NCBI GenBank assembly: GCA_038496675.1 | Contig: CM076651.1 | Location: 25,901,786-25,965,785 of the forward strand | Length of the DNA stretch: 64,000 nt | Reading direction: 5' to 3' | From: Rachycentron canadum | Taxonomy: Eukaryota > Chordata > Actinopteri > Carangiformes > Rachycentridae | Shown here: piece by piece, positions 1 through 12,603 of the stretch | Position numbering within the stretch: the stretch's first letter is position 1 | How the letters are laid out: every line of letters starts with the position of its first letter | Position numbers and translations under genes: made by a program | Notes under the pieces: model-generated | What the model was told of the DNA's origin: nothing | The model's input: the letters and a program-made list of their open reading frames with translations, nothing else | Databases searched by the model: none

Positions 1-148
1 ATGAGAGGAATCTAGAGATAGGGGAAAAAAGAGAGAGAAGGATGCTGTGGGAGTTACCTGCCTGTGCCTTGTTCTGATGGATGGCCTTGCCTCCAGCCCT
101 ACCACTTTTAATGCTCTGCTTTAAAGAGCTGATGTCTTGCATGAACAC

Positions 149-150
<2 letters not shown>

Positions 151-192
<42 letters not shown>

Positions 193-252
193 TCTCTCTC
201 TCTCTCTCCCTAACGCACGCACACACACATACACACACTGACACACACACTT
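151..252. repeat. Compound (CT)n-(CA)n microsatellite
   Basis: A run of about 60 bases of CT dinucleotides, interrupted twice by CCC, passes directly into an imperfect CA tract. The open frames crossing it on both strands are translated repeat (Leu-Ser, Arg-Glu and Thr-His runs) and are not genes. Confidence 0.97.
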
Positions 253-595
253 TGAGTTGTTTGAACTACTTCTTTTGTATCTTCTGATGTGTTTGTGTCC
301 CCTGCACACACTCTTGCAGAAAGCCAACTCAGCTCTTTTCCAATTCTCTCTCTACACACACAGTCAGCTTGTCTTCTATATTGTACCTGTACTCTTCTTT
401 AATATCATGACATTCAGAGGTAACATGACAGCCTCGCCAAAGCAGAGTGCCTGTACCTCAATATTCATTGTCCCAGGAGCTGCACACAAGGCGGCACTGA
501 GCCCTCTCACTGTAAAAGCAGCCTTTTTGCATCACTACTAAGCCCAGAATTATTGTCTGTGCTGCTTTTGGGTGACTACATTTCTCTTTTGACAG

Positions 596-684
596 CGTTG
601 TGCCGGTAGCTGGTACTAAAGCTGCCACAGAGTCCCAACTCAGTGTTAGAAATGCAGGCGTTTTTGGCACAGCTGCTCCCATAG
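596..684 (+). other. Candidate internal coding exon (weak)
   Basis: A pyrimidine-rich stretch ending in TTTTGACAG precedes this 89-bp segment, and ATAG|GTAATG follows it, so both edges resemble splice sites. Only one frame is open: skipping the first base gives 29 codons (starting VVPVAGTK, ending FGTAAPI) and leaves one base over, so the flanking introns would be phase 2 and phase 1. The residue mix is protein-like, but I do not recognise a family. An 88-base open frame is common by chance, and pseudo-exons of this quality are expected in a window this size. The opposite strand is also open here (458-718) after a pyrimidine tract. RNA evidence would be decisive. Confidence 0.22.
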
Positions 685-2160
685 GTAATGTAAACCTTAA
701 CCATGGTACACTACTCACCTGAAAAAAGAGAAAAGAAGAAGAAAAGAAAAGGGGTGCAAACTAAAAGAAGTTTCTTTCCACCTCCCCCTCTCCCTCCTGG
801 GAATCTCTGCTCTGCTTCGGCAGGGAAATCCTTAAGTCTATACAACAGATGGCAGAGATTGCCTTTTCTCAGTTCCCACCCAAACCATGAGCTCAGAGTG
901 TTTATATGTGTGCGTGTCTGTTTACATGTGGGTGAAACAGACACATGGAGGGCAGGAAAAAGGTGGCATTGCTTACCATGAGGGACTTTGGCAAGGCATT
1001 GTGGGCCACGGCGTGGGGCCCTCCCTCCAGTCTGTCTGTCTAGCGCCCCACCTGCCTTGTCCGAGAGTCCATCTGCCCATCGAACAGAAGCCCACTCCAT
1101 CCAGCACCAACGCCTTAACAGCAGATTACACTGATGTAGCACGTTGGAAGCACTATTGTCTGTTTTACCCAAAGAAACACTGGTTCTGACACACCAATAA
1201 AATTCACCACGAATGGCTGAGCAGCAGGCAGAAGTGTGAGATTTGGTCACTGGATGCACCAGACTCCATTTCAGGCGCAGTGGGGTCCAAAGGTCTGAGA
1301 CACCTTTGTCCAAATGGATCGGCATCATTTTATAGTGTTTAAATTTTCAAAGCACACACTGTAGGTGAATGACAACATTTCTAAAAGTACATTACTGTGG
1401 GGAAATTGAGTCTTATTGTGAGTGAGGTGTTTCTACATCAACAAACAATTTTCTGCCAAAGTAAAATAAATTTAAGTTATTTCACGAGAGGTTTCAGTTC
1501 ATTTTGTTGTGTTGTGGCCCTCATGTTTTTGTTTTCTTCTCAAACTCACATCACTGGAGTTGTGCTTCTGTCCAACTGTCAAGTGCCCATCCTATATTCA
1601 CTTCTTTCATCTCTGTTAAGGCTCAGGTTATTTGAGGTTCTTATCTATAGTCAGCGTGTTACCTGCAGTAGATGCATCAAGCTGGAGTTCTACAGGAAAG
1701 GCCTGTTTGGCTGCAAAACAATGCATTGAAACATTCAAAATGCATTCGCTTTTCCGAAAGGCATCATTTTAAAAGCCCATTTTTAGAGATGGCCCCGCCC
1801 ACAGCATGTCATCACTCAGATTCGGTGCCAGTGCTCCTGCTGCTCCTCTAAACAGGCGCAATGTAATACGCTGACTATAGAGAAGTCATTCATACAGCCC
1901 CACGTTAAACGACCCAAACTATCACTTTAAAGGTTAAGTAAAAAGTTGTCACAGACTTGATGTCACACCACCATAATGTCGTCAGCAACACGTCCTCCCT
2001 TCATGTTCTCAGTCAGCTTGGTGTTAAAGCTGTCAAAAACCGGTCCACCTGTGTTTTGAACACTGGATACTGCGCTGTGTCAGCTTGCATCTGGGCAGTT
2101 ATTATAGCTTTATGTAAAATATTGTTGTTTATCGCCTTATGATTGTTTAAAATTTGGTTT
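685..2160. other. Non-coding stretch, nothing assigned
   Basis: This holds a purine-rich tract at about 721-762 and otherwise mixed unique-looking sequence. The longest open frame in the window is on the minus strand here (711-1328, 205 codons). It has low-complexity Gly and Phe runs at its C-terminal end and no recognisable domain, so I do not call it a gene. Confidence 0.5.
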
Positions 2161-2530
2161 AATCTCATTTATAGAACCTTTAAGGTCCTTACTACCACCA
2201 GATGGAAATCTGGCTCTTAAGCTGCTAAATGCTCCTCTTTGTTCACCAGCTGGTTGCTAACTTTGCCTGCCTGCCATTTGGCAGTACATTTAGTGTACAT
2301 TGGGGTTTTTCAGCTCTTTGCTGAAAATAGCTGCAGGCTGAGTATGGAAACAGAGCTGATGAGACTGAAACAAAAAACAGCAAAGATGCAGGCTGTAAAA
2401 ACCAAACATGAGTTTAAAGCTGTTAAACTGCTTCGAGCTGAAGGGGAATACAGAGCAGGGTGATAAATAATTGGGTTTCATTACTACAAGCAGCCCCTCT
2501 CACATTACGCAGACATTTCATCCATAGTCA
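2160..2530. repeat. Old dispersed repeat relic
   Basis: The segment around GCTGCTAAATGCTCC and TTCACCAGCTGGTTGCTAAC resembles a non-coding repeat that I recall as frequent in percomorph genomes. Its right end (about 2477-2515) resembles 13400-13450 within this window: both carry TTGGGTT, a short ACTA(C/T)AAGC core and an ACAGTCATTT-like end. It encodes nothing convincing: the 74-codon frame at 2239-2463 has no known motif. The class is undetermined, most likely a non-autonomous DNA element. Confidence 0.45.
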
Positions 2531-5500
2531 AATAAAAATATTGATCAGAGCTTTAACTTTGATTGTCATGAACATTTAACAAGCAGGTCAAACTCATGGT
2601 CTTTACATGGTGAAGTCTCTTTTATAAAATCAACTCTGCTCAGATTATCTGGGGCAGATGGAAAGGTTTGGTGTTGTTATTATATGAAAACATTTTGTTC
2701 AACAAGACAGTCTCACACTTCACACATCAACAGACTTATTTCTTCTTCTGAATTCTTCTGCTCTAAAATTTGTGTTTCGAAAATTAAAAGATATTGCTCC
2801 AAAAAAGAAAAACAAAACCCCAGATGTTGGACTCTAAAAAAACCCGAAGTGAAAATCTGGCTCGCAATCTGATTCAAATCTACGTGATGTGCATGGTGCA
2901 ATTCCTTTACACGGTTTGAACTCATGTCATAGTAACGTGAAATACTAATCCTGATTAGATTGCGAGGTGCTCTGGCGTCTGAGAGGTTAGACAGACACAA
3001 GTTTTCTGTGTAATCTGTGCATACTCCACATCAGCCTGAATGCATTAACCTTGTCAGCTGATGATAGTGGTGGGCGGCTGCCTCAGGAGTCTTGTTTGCA
3101 CCAGATAGATGACCTTGTGTTGTCTCCAATCAGATACAGTAAGAACATAGAAAGTCTCCAGGCGATCGAAGCTGTCACATTCCATAAAGGAGATGTTAAA
3201 TAAAAAAAAACACAAAGACAGAAAGAAAAAGTTTTTGTTGAGTAGAAGAGTAGCCTCCACACTGACTTCTCCTGCGAGAATATTGAACAGTGGTATAAAT
3301 ATCCTCCAAACTTTCTTCAGCAACTAAACTCGTGTGTACAATAAACTGCTGTTTGTGTCGCCGAAGTTCAAATTCTCACTGCGGCTGAAAGGAAGATAAA
3401 TAAATAAATACATTTATAAAGTGTTATAATATGTGGGTGGAACAATGATTTGTGTTTTTGACCCGTTTTAACATTTCAACAGAAAGTTTGTCAGACTTCA
3501 TGTTTATGAGAAAAGTCACATAATTGCAAAAAAAAAAAAAAAAAAAAAAATCCATAAACAACTTGTACGCTGCAAAATCAATACGTGAAATATGCCAATT
3601 ACAGAGCTGTTCACTACACACATAGTAAAGAGGTGTTCTGTGAGCACAGCATTTTAAATATCTGCTGTTAGCTTCACTGGTTCTGTGAAACCAGGACTAT
3701 GACCGACCGGCCGACTGACTGTGACACCATTGTGTAACTAAGTTGCACCATCGGTCGGCTCTCGGTGCCAGATTTACAGACTTTTCAGAGCCCTTTCTGA
3801 CAGTGTTTCAAAAAAGCATGTAGTGACAAGTGCAGCGACTTTTTGGACAAACCTGTGCTGCTTTCTGTTGCGAGTAGATGAGAGTCACAGGTGTCTCCCC
3901 ATGAGCATGAGGTCAGGCTTTCCCTCTGCGGACGCACCTCTCTCTAATGCTGACCACATGGCAGTATCATGAATTTACAGTTAAATGTAGTTCACAGCAC
4001 AGTCACTAACTTAACCCAGGGTTTTTTTTTTTGACATCAACATTTCAAAAGGCTGTGGCTTGAAAGTGGTTTGAGATAAGATCTTTTTCAGTCTTTTGAT
4101 GCACCGTCACTATCACTGTTATAATACGAGCGATCGTCATCTCCTAAAGGCACATATTCTCCTTCAGAATCAGAATAACACTGGGACTGCCGTCTGTTTC
4201 ACTGAATGTTGTTGTTTGACGCAGTTTTGAGGCTTTGGCGCTCAGAGGGCGAGCGAGGATGTCATGGTTATGTGAAATTAGGATTTTAGCAGAAGCAAAG
4301 CAGCATCTTGGAAGTTAATGTGTTTTCTAAATAATCGGAATTTCAGTCATTATTACCTTTTCTGCTTCTGTTGTCAGACAAAGGAACAGAAAACATGTGG
4401 CGAGAAGCGAATTCAGCTGCATTAAGTGGACATGTGACCACAGAGAGCTGAGCCAGCTGAAACCCAGCAGACACAAGGCGGAGTGGAGTTTTCCCCTTCA
4501 CACCGCATTTTCCTGTTTTTCATTGTTCTTCGTGCGAAAGCTGAGTGTCGTTGTGTTGTGTTGTTGTTGTGATGTGCAGATGAATGTATGTTGTATTGTC
4601 TAGTTCTGACAACATGGATGGAAATAAAAGCCTGTGACTAAAAGAGTTCGTGAGTCGACCTGAGGGGAGTAACAGGTAATCTCCTTCTTTGAGCCCAGTT
4701 TCTTTAGCTTCTATTTGTTGACATTTTGGTAAATTGGCACCAATAAAAATAAAGCTTAGCCACGAGAAGTTCTTATTTTCATCTACCCGTGGAGAAATCT
4801 ATCAAACTCTGGAGCATCTTGCCATCTCACCATGATTTCTTAGTGGATTCATGGATATTCATTAGCACTGGACTTAAGAGATAATGATATCTGCAGGATG
4901 TGTAAGTCAAATTGAATGATATCAATGTGTTTCATGTCTGATATAATTTGACGGCGTGAAGACAAATTTCTGCTGCAAAGTCCATGTTTCCCAGAGGAGG
5001 CTTCTCTTTTGGCGTCGTCCGACAGCACGTCCACATCTATTATTTTCTCTGTGGTTAAAATGCAGTCCAGGGACACAGTGAATATTTCATTTCCCACCTC
5101 CCATGTAAATGCAACTCCTGTCTGTACGGGACTATTTTGGTCAGGAGTATAACATATTCCAAGGTTTTCATATTTTTTGTGCCAGTTAATGATTGATGCT
5201 GCATTCTTCAATGCCCAGACTTGATTTCCAAGTTCACTTAGTCAATCTTTTTTTTATTTCTTTTACTTTCTTTCATAATCTTCGCACTTCTGAAAATAGA
5301 CTAGTTTCAGAAATATATGAATGTTACCTCCCAAATCTCTCTAAAACTTATTTTCAAGGATTTTTTTTTTTAACTTTCAGTCAGGGATGTTCTCTGCAGA
5401 GCATATCGAGATAGCTAATGCTGCAGGATGTGAATCAGATGGAGTGGGATACATGTCAAAGCACCATAATCTTTCTATATTTACATCCCCGGCCCCCTAC

Positions 5501-6380
5501 TCTCTCACTGTGTGTTTACCTTGGCAGCAGCTGTTCTCGGATCAGCTCTGTGTTGCCTTGGCCTCTGCCCCTTCCCTCTACTCTGCCCACTCAGGTTGCA
5601 TTCCTGCCTGTTGCCAGCAAAACAGCCTTGCATCAATGGCAGAGACAGCAAGAGAGGAGAGGATGGAGAGGAAGGAGAGGGAGGGCAAAGAACATCGGGG
5701 AGGAAAAAGTTTTCTGTTCAGTGTGAGGAAAACTTTTGAGCTTTAAAAGTTATTGGCCACACAAGAAGCACAATTTACCCAACTGCAGCTACTGTCACAG
5801 GAAGTTTGGACAAACTTTCAAAAAAAAGTGTTTTCCAATCTCAACGAACAGAATGAATGAAGCCTAATGTAACAAAAACATCTGCTAGAGAAATTAAGCC
5901 TTTCATAGGTTGATTTTTAATGCATGATGCAGATGTTGCATTTCTTTGTTGGCAGGTGCTGTTGTTTCTCATTTCATGTCGCCTAAATGTAAAAAAGAAA
6001 AAAAAAAAAAAAGACTCAGCGACATTCAAATGCACCAACCAGAGATATTCACAACTCACTTTTTTGCAAGTCTAAGTCAAGTCTCAAATGTTTGCAGTGA
6101 TTGTTCTGCTGCATGCCATTCAATCTGCTTAGAGCGCTGCATTACCATATCTAAGGAGCTCCAAGCAAGCATCGTCGTTCCTTTATCTTATCTTCCTAAA
6201 CTTATCTTCCTTCAACTTATGCATGATACTAAGGGAGGGAATGACATTCACCTTACCAGATATTTGCTTAAAGAGGCTATTTGTGAGGTTTTTTTTTTTA
6301 CGCTGGGGGCTGGTGGTGGATATTGTCACAAGACGAGAGTTTCAGCTTTCATTGCATCCATAGAAAAAATAAACAGCTCT
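2531..6380. other. Non-coding stretch with homopolymers
   Basis: No gene or recognisable transposon is seen in these 3.8 kb. It includes an A23 run at 3528-3550, short T runs near 4021 and 5361, a purine-rich tract near 5640-5705, and an A run near 5999. Open frames are short and in conflicting frames. Confidence 0.6.
3528..3550. repeat. Poly-A tract (A23)
   Basis: An uninterrupted run of A after TTGC. It might be the tail of an old retroposed element, but no recognisable SINE or LINE 3' end sits beside it, so simple expansion is equally likely. Confidence 0.9.
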
Positions 6381-6560
6381 GGGCGCCGCAGTGAGTTGCT
6401 CTCGGAAAAGTCAGGAGATGGGCCGATGCTAGCTTGTTAGCACGCTAACTTCATTGGCATTGTCTTCCACCTCGGGAGACAGCTCTTGGTGAGCAAAGAA
6501 ATGAAGTGCGATGCAGAACTCACAACGTAAGGATGGTTAACGTTAGTTATGTAGCAATAG
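6380..6560. repeat. Dispersed repeat fragment with TTAGCACGCTAA core
   Basis: The segment contains a near-palindromic core, AGCTTGTTAGCACGCTAAC, at about 6430-6448. A matching core (CTAGTTAGCACGCTAGC) occurs at about 16960-16977, in both cases followed by CTTCA and, further on, CTTTCCACCTC or CTTCCACCTC. The shared order suggests two copies of one old dispersed repeat. No coding capacity is seen. Confidence 0.45.
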
Positions 6561-6914
6561 CAAAATAGCTTCTTTAATGTCAATGCACCAAAAACATGGA
6601 AAACTAGTCAATGTGCAGAGCTTTGAAAGGCTAATGTCAAGCAACGTGCACCAGGGTATAAGAATAACTGATTCACCAAAAACCATCTGAAGACACCATC
6701 ACACACTTCACAAGAATCACATAGCAGAGAGGACATGTTAAACCTGATGATTGGTAGACAAACATGAATTAGAGATGACACATTAAATTGTTCCTTTGTA
6801 TAAGTTAAAAGTTACAGACATATGTTAAGTTGGATATTCCTGTAATAAAATTCTGTAGCTCTGACCTGATCACACAGACATTTTAATATGGTCTGAGACA
6901 GAAGTCCTAAGGGC

Positions 6915-8016
6915 AGTCAGAGCTGCAGGTCCTCAGACTCTATCTTGCTGGACTTCTCAGCAGCTTCTGATACAGAGAACCATCACATCCTGTATCCTTA
7001 CCTCTGACTCACCGAGCACTCCTTCATTGTGTCATGGCAAGGCCACACATGTACTTCCCTACTGAAGTGCCCCAAGGATCGGTTCTTTGCAACATACACC
7101 ACCTCTTTGGGCCCAATTATCCGCTCACATGGCTTCTCATATCACTGCTACACTGACAACACCCAGCTATTCCTGTTGCTCCTGCACACACCGCTGTCTC
7201 TGTGTGGGTCTCAGCCCAGACTGGCTGAAGGAACACCACCTTCAACTAAACCTCTCTAAGACTGAACTCCGAGTGATCTCGGCCAATCAGTCTCTTCAGC
7301 ACAATATCAATATTAAAATCACCTCTTTAGCCCTAACCCCAACCAATGTTGCAAGAAACCTGGGCGTCGTGTTTGATGACTCTGACCACGTTGCATCTGT
7401 TTCTCGGTCATGTCTCTCTAGTGTACAACACCAGGAAAATCAGACCTTATCTCTCGCTTAAATACTGCAGTGCTCTCCTGGCAGGTCTTCCTCTGCAGAC
7501 GGTCCAGAACAAAGCAGCCCGTCTTCAATCGGCCTAAAAGGGCACATGTCACTCTGCTGCTCACTGACCAATACAATACAATTCAAGTCACTGACACTGC
7601 CCTCAGAATGACTTCTGGGTCTGCACCATCAACTTGAACTCAATCATGGAGTGTCGTGCTCCTTCTCTAAGGAATGTGGTCTGGCATCGCCATCCCTGCA
7701 AACATGGATTCACAGAACAAGCCAGCGAGTCTTATCAGAGCAGGGACGTCCCTCTCTGTCTTCAGGAAGCTCTTAAAAGGGATGAGTTTTCAAGTTTCAA
7801 GTTTTCACCTTCGCTCCTACAACCCTAAAATGTCTAAATAGTACTTAATATGCACTTTGTTGCACTTTCTTATATGATCTGCACTTATTCAATAGATGTA
7901 GGACTTAACACTTACACCAGGGCCTTCTACTGTACTGAAGCGGTTTTGTTGTCCCTCACTCACAAGTCGCTTTAGATAAAATTAGACTAAAGCTAAAATG
8001 AGTAAATGTAATGTAG
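6915..8016 (+). mobile_element. L2-clade LINE relic (reverse transcriptase and 3' end)
   Basis: A broken non-LTR retrotransposon. The translated frames give, in order, the end of the RT palm (leucine-rich 'LDFSAASDTENHHIL'-like reading at about 6945-6990), a VPQGS-like turn near 7065-7080, then GPIIRSHGFSYHCYTDNTQ near 7110-7165, KEHHLQLNLSKTELRVI (about 7225-7275) and ARNLGVVFDD (about 7350-7380). This order is typical of L2 elements. The catalytic box reads YTDN instead of YADD, and frames change repeatedly, so it is dead. The 3' end, with CAAGTCGCTTTAGATAAA near 7963-7980 and a short TGTAATG-type tail, is characteristic of fish L2. The 5' part, including the endonuclease, is missing. Confidence 0.88.
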
Positions 8017-9478
8017 CAATGTTATGTAACATTATACTTCTAAATAAACTCAGACCAGTTTCCTGTTGTCTTCTGACTTCCACTTCCACTTGTTCTGCAA
8101 AACACATCACCGACTGTGGTCCTGAACTCTGCCGCTCTGCCCCAGTCTGTTGTTGTTCAGGGCTGAACCGAAGACATGAGACGACTCCGAACGTCGGCCT
8201 GCTCCACAACATGGCGATATTGATTTTCTCCCTTTCTCCCTCTCCCAACAACCAACATGGCCCAGGAATCTTAGTGTCTCTTGATTAGCCCTCTGTGTCT
8301 TCTTCCCTGGGCCCTTCTCCAAGCTCGGTCCCGTAGTCTTTGCATAATCCCGTTGACAACTAAAAAGACAAAGGTAAATGCGTAAACTTGGTGGAGGTAT
8401 TTAAATAATGATGCTCTATGAATCCCAAATCATGACTTTGGGTCTCAAGTCTTTGAGTCCCCATCCCCCTACTAATGACACGCATCTAAGGAGGTGGACC
8501 ACTGCAGTCAGGAGGAGAGACTCTTACACCCACTGGGACAATACAATACACCTCCAGAGCTGCTCATCCAATCTGACTGCAATCTATACCGCACTAAATA
8601 CAAGTGAAGAATTAAAGGACTGGCATTTCAAGGAGCAGAGATCATGTCATATTGTATTTTTAGACACATGATCAGTTTTATCGATCCCACATTTCTCACG
8701 TTCAGCTACATGTTTGCCAGATTTAGCACGAGGCAACAGTTGGAGGGAAATCAGTGTGAATTATTGAAATATAATCATTTTTTGTGACACTATGAAATGA
8801 GACATTCACCATTAAAGAAAATCTTTCATTTAAAAGAGATAAAATTCTTCAATGAAATGTGGGAAAAATGCATTTGCTCAGTGTAAAACAATCACATAAA
8901 GAAAACGCTATTAGAAAAGGGCAGTAGTTTGAGTTACAAGCTCGATTCAGTCTGTGACTTCTGCTGATAATCACTGTCACCAGGGGTCTGCTTAACTGTT
9001 GCCCTGCAGGTATTAAAGGAGAAAAGCTGGTGCGATTGATGGGTATAGCTGCAGGTCAGTAGCATTGAGTGCTTTGACACTGGAGACTAGAATTCACATC
9101 CTGGCTAATGTCTAAAGCCAGTGTTGACTTTTTTTTGAGCCACTATGTGTAAGGAAGGAAAAAAAGAAAAAAAAAAACACTTGGCTCATAGACATAGACA
9201 GAAAAGACACTTGCACCTCTGCTAACGCTGGTTCACACAGAGGAAGAGGAGGCTTGGTTGACCCAAAACCTGTGATCACACTTAATCGGATGGAATTATT
9301 TTATATATAATATTAGAATTAAATATTTATTTGACATTTTCTATTTAACTGCAGAAATGTTGCAACAGTTTCAACAGCAAAAAATATAAATTTTACAAAC
9401 CCTCTTTGTATGATGTTCTTTATCTTTGTTATTCTCTGTATCTTTGTCTGTGAAGACCAAAGAGCTGGAGGACAGACT

Positions 9479-9480
<2 letters not shown>
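8017..9480. other. Non-coding stretch, nothing assigned
   Basis: Mixed sequence between the L2 relic and a CA microsatellite. There is a short A-rich tract near 9160-9178. Open frames at 7998-8322 overlap on both strands without motifs. I see no gene, RNA or recognisable transposon. Confidence 0.5.

Positions 9481-9513
<33 letters not shown>
9481..9513. repeat. (CA)n microsatellite
   Basis: About 16 uninterrupted CA units. The minus-strand frame 9319-9555 with a Cys-Val run is a translation of this tract. Confidence 0.97.
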
Positions 9514-9514
<1 letters not shown>

Positions 9515-10244
9515 AACACAGTACACATCAGCAATGATGACACCAAACTTGACATCAGAGGCTACAGAGCGTTCTCATATTCATAAGAATGAAATATGAA
9601 TGAGGGCTGCGTGCATGAACACTATGGCACAGTTGCACATTCAAATAAATTAAACATTCATATTTACATTTGCAACAAAGTGGATATTGCAGTTCTACTT
9701 GTGTTAAATATTGTATAAGGGGCGTTTTTTGCTCAGGCACACATTGATTCGTTTTGAATGTGATTGAGGCTCGAATGTCGCTTACAAAGACACTGAAATA
9801 TTGGACATTTAAAATCCGTATCAATTCAATTATGAAACGGAGGTCGAGTCGCCCCCTCCACCAGCACAGTAATCCAACAGTGTGCGTTATGTGTTTCCAA
9901 CTGTATCGTCTACCTCTGCCACAATCTGCCCTTTGTTGTTTTTATGATAGATAATACCACCTTATCCCCACCTCCATGATACCAAAGTTCTGGATGCCAC
10001 TTCCAGTTAGTCCTTTAACTTCACCAGCATCTGTACGAGATCTGGGAGAAATAAATGATGTGGTAACACAGTCTGTCACACCTTAAATGGCTATAATGTG
10101 ATCACACTTTTGTCTTCTACTACAGAGAGATGGGAGTACGTCCTGCATATTAAGCTACCTAATTGATTTCATTGCTACAGATGGTGAACAATCTATAAAG
10201 CTAAAGCTTATCAGCGCTTCCACAGTAATAGATCTAGGCACATT

Positions 10245-10425
10245 TTATTAAGGGGGGTGGCACCCCAAGGGCTCACTAATTAACACTTTATATCTTGTTT
10301 GTTTAATCCATACAAAAACAAGACTGTGAAAATTAACTAAGACAGTGGCGTCGATCTTCTCGTCTAACTCAGAATAAATCTTCAAGAGGAACTTTCTCTT
10401 TGGAGGAAATTGCTGATGTGGTTTC
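10245..10425. repeat. Teleost dispersed repeat fragment
   Basis: The block beginning near GGGGGGTGGCACCCC and containing TATCTTGTTTGTTTAATCC followed by CATACAAAAACAAG matches a short non-coding repeat I recall as abundant in percomorph genomes. A diverged piece (TCTTGTTTGTTTAGTTTGTAC) occurs near 48786-48806. No coding capacity is seen. Class is uncertain, probably a non-autonomous DNA element. Confidence 0.5.
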
Positions 10426-10599
10426 ACCTCAAATTCTCTAGGAAGATGAAACACTCGAACCAAAGCTACAGCTAGCTCTGTAGCTAGCTCTCACACAGAC
10501 CTTTGGTTGTCTAAAAGGTAAACCAGATCTACTTGCTCATAAACTTGGGCAAAATCAGAAGTAACATGTCTGCACATTATGTTAGACTCTCGACTTCAT

Positions 10600-11215
10600 C
10601 GAGACACTAAACCCTTATTTCAAATGATCTGATTACTGCAATGCTCTTTTGACTGAACTTCTGTCAATTGAAGTGCTTGAATTTTAACAAAAAAAGGAAG
10701 AAAGATTATATAACCCCAGTTTATTTTCACGCCACTGGCTTCTAGTGTCTGTTTGAGTAGATTTTGTTTAGGTGACTTTACCTGTTTTAAAGGTCTTAAT
10801 GGTGGAAAAACAACCTTAAGGAGCTCTTAGGTTTTCTGTCAGGCTTTTAAAGACACACAATTTTAAAAAAAACAATATATAAGTAGTCAGTGCAGCTTTT
10901 TTAAAACTGTGTTCCAAATGTACGGGATACCCTGTAGCACTAAAACATATCCAAACTCAATCAACAGTTAAAAAAACATTTTAACACGGCTCTCATACTT
11001 CACTATTCTTACTGATTTCTGCTTTTATCTTCTATTTGCATATTTTATTGTCTACTGTCTCTCTGTTGTCTATCTTCACTGTCCTTCAATCCGCCCCTAG
11101 TTTATTGTACTATTTTTCTTTTTTATTGCAAAGCACTTTGAGCTACATTCTCTTGTATGAAAAGGGCTCTATTACTATTACTAACTTATTATTATTGTTA
11201 ACATTATTACATTGG
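10600..11215 (+). mobile_element. LINE 3' fragment (Rex1/L2-like)
   Basis: Degenerate reading of the C-terminal part of a LINE polyprotein: SDYCNALLTELLS near 10629-10667, an ITPV-like segment near 10715, a degenerate 'HWLPV' segment near 10735-10755, and a frame resembling DF..TLPVLKVLNG near 10760-10800. Stops and frame shifts are frequent. The 3' end has the typical layout AAAGCACTTTGAGCTACAT (about 11130), GTATGAAAAGGGCTCTAT, then a short ATT/TTA microsatellite tail to about 11205. These features place it with CR1/L2-group LINEs. It is 5'-truncated and inactive. Confidence 0.8.
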
Positions 11216-12360
11216 GAAATACACTTTAGATTAACACAAAGCTGATACATAGTAAATACGGACAATTACTATCTCACACTACAGCATCTGAAATTTAGTA
11301 GCCACCAAACCTCACTACACAAACCCACAAGAGAATGGAGCCTGTGCATAAAACCCAGGTGGCTGGTTAAGATGAAGGGGCCACTTCTCTGCCTCCTTTG
11401 ATCAGAAATAAGTAGAGATAACCATTGCAGTGTAAAGGTAGCAATAAACTTAGAGAAGGTAAAATAGAGAGTGTGTGTAAGTGTGGCAGGCTTTTACAAA
11501 GGAGCCTCTGTGTTTGATATTCAGGAAAAAAGGGCAGAATAGGTTTAAATCCATCAAGAGAAATCAGCTACTTGCGCCTATGTGGAAAAAAGGGTTTAGT
11601 TGGTTTAGTAAGTAAGGGGAAAAAAACTCACGTGTTTGGTTACAAATAAGAAACTAAGAGAAAGAATTTGTCTTCTTTAATATATAGGTGAACAGTAATC
11701 TTGTACAGAAAGTCCTCAGACGGTTTTCACACAAACTGAAGGACAATCTGAAACACCAATTTCCTGCTACAAGCGCTCTGTGTCCTCAGCTGAGATTATT
11801 GGTCCTCTTTCCATCGGACCAACTGAACCAAATCACCTACCTGTCTCTGTACCTATTGATGAAATTTGTTCAACAGCAATAACAACTTTGATTTATGGCC
11901 ACTTCCCCAAGATCCCAGGTTAACTTTTTTGGATATTGCTTGGCACCTTGGGGAGAGACAGACCCGTATGAGATTTTTCTGCCCTCTTTTTTCCCCCCTC
12001 TTTGTACATTTAACTCATACTCTTTGTCATTCCTCCTCTTTTTTCTTTCCGTGGCAAAATGCTTGTGCCTTCCTCCCAAACATGTGACATGGAGGGTTTG
12101 TTGGTGTGAGGAGCCTCTTTGATCGGGATTTCAAATGCTGTGAGAAACAGCCCCGTAGTTCAGAGGCAGAACTGTGATCAGCAAGGGTGGGGGGGCAACT
12201 TTCCACAGGAATTTAAACTGAAGTGTTCAGAGTAAGAGAAAACTGGTCTTCCATAAAGAGATGCAAAGTGGCAAAAACAAGCTTTTTTAAGTTGATAACC
12301 TCATCAAAAATGTGCCATCCTCACCAATACATGTTTATTTTAAGTCTAATGATTGTGTAT
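11216..12360. other. Non-coding stretch, nothing assigned
   Basis: Unassigned sequence with short purine-rich tracts near 11525-11660. Overlapping frames at 11866-12122 on both strands carry no recognisable motif. Confidence 0.5.
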
Positions 12361-12361
12361 T

Positions 12362-12602
12362 AATACCCATCCATCCATTATCCATATCGCTTATCCGTCA
12401 GTGTCGTGGGGGGCGGGCTGGAGCCAATCCCAGCTGATATTGAGTGAGGGCGGGGTTCAGCCTACACAGTTCTCCAGTCTATTGCCACCATGTAGAGACA
12501 ACCATTCATGCTCACACTCACACCTATGGGCAATTTAGAGTCACCAATTAACCTAATTAACCTTGTTGCTGTGAGGTGACAGTGCTAACCACCGCACCAC
12601 CC
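12362..12602. repeat. Teleost 'ATCCATCCAT' dispersed repeat
   Basis: It starts with ACCCATCCATCCATTATCC and continues with CTTATCCGTCAGTGTCGTGG, GCTGGAGCCAATCCCAGCTG, a GGCGGGGTTCAG segment, CACTCACACCTATGGGCAAT, TTTAGAGTCACCAATTAACC, and finally GTGCTAACCACCGCACCACC. This succession is the layout of a very abundant fish repeat. Compared with the version I remember, the piece between AATTAACC and the TGCTGTGAGG end is deleted. It is non-coding and its superfamily is not settled here. Confidence 0.8.
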
Positions 12603-12603
12603 T

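Noticed and set aside
711..1328. Minus-strand open frame of 205 codons, longest in the window
   Set aside because: No recognisable domain; the C-terminal end is a Gly/Phe run from a purine-rich tract; no companion exons or promoter. Long chance frames are expected in 64 kb.
5946..6440. Plus-strand frame of 164 codons
   Set aside because: Contains a Lys run from an A homopolymer and Phe run from a T homopolymer, has no domain, and runs into the dispersed repeat at 6380.
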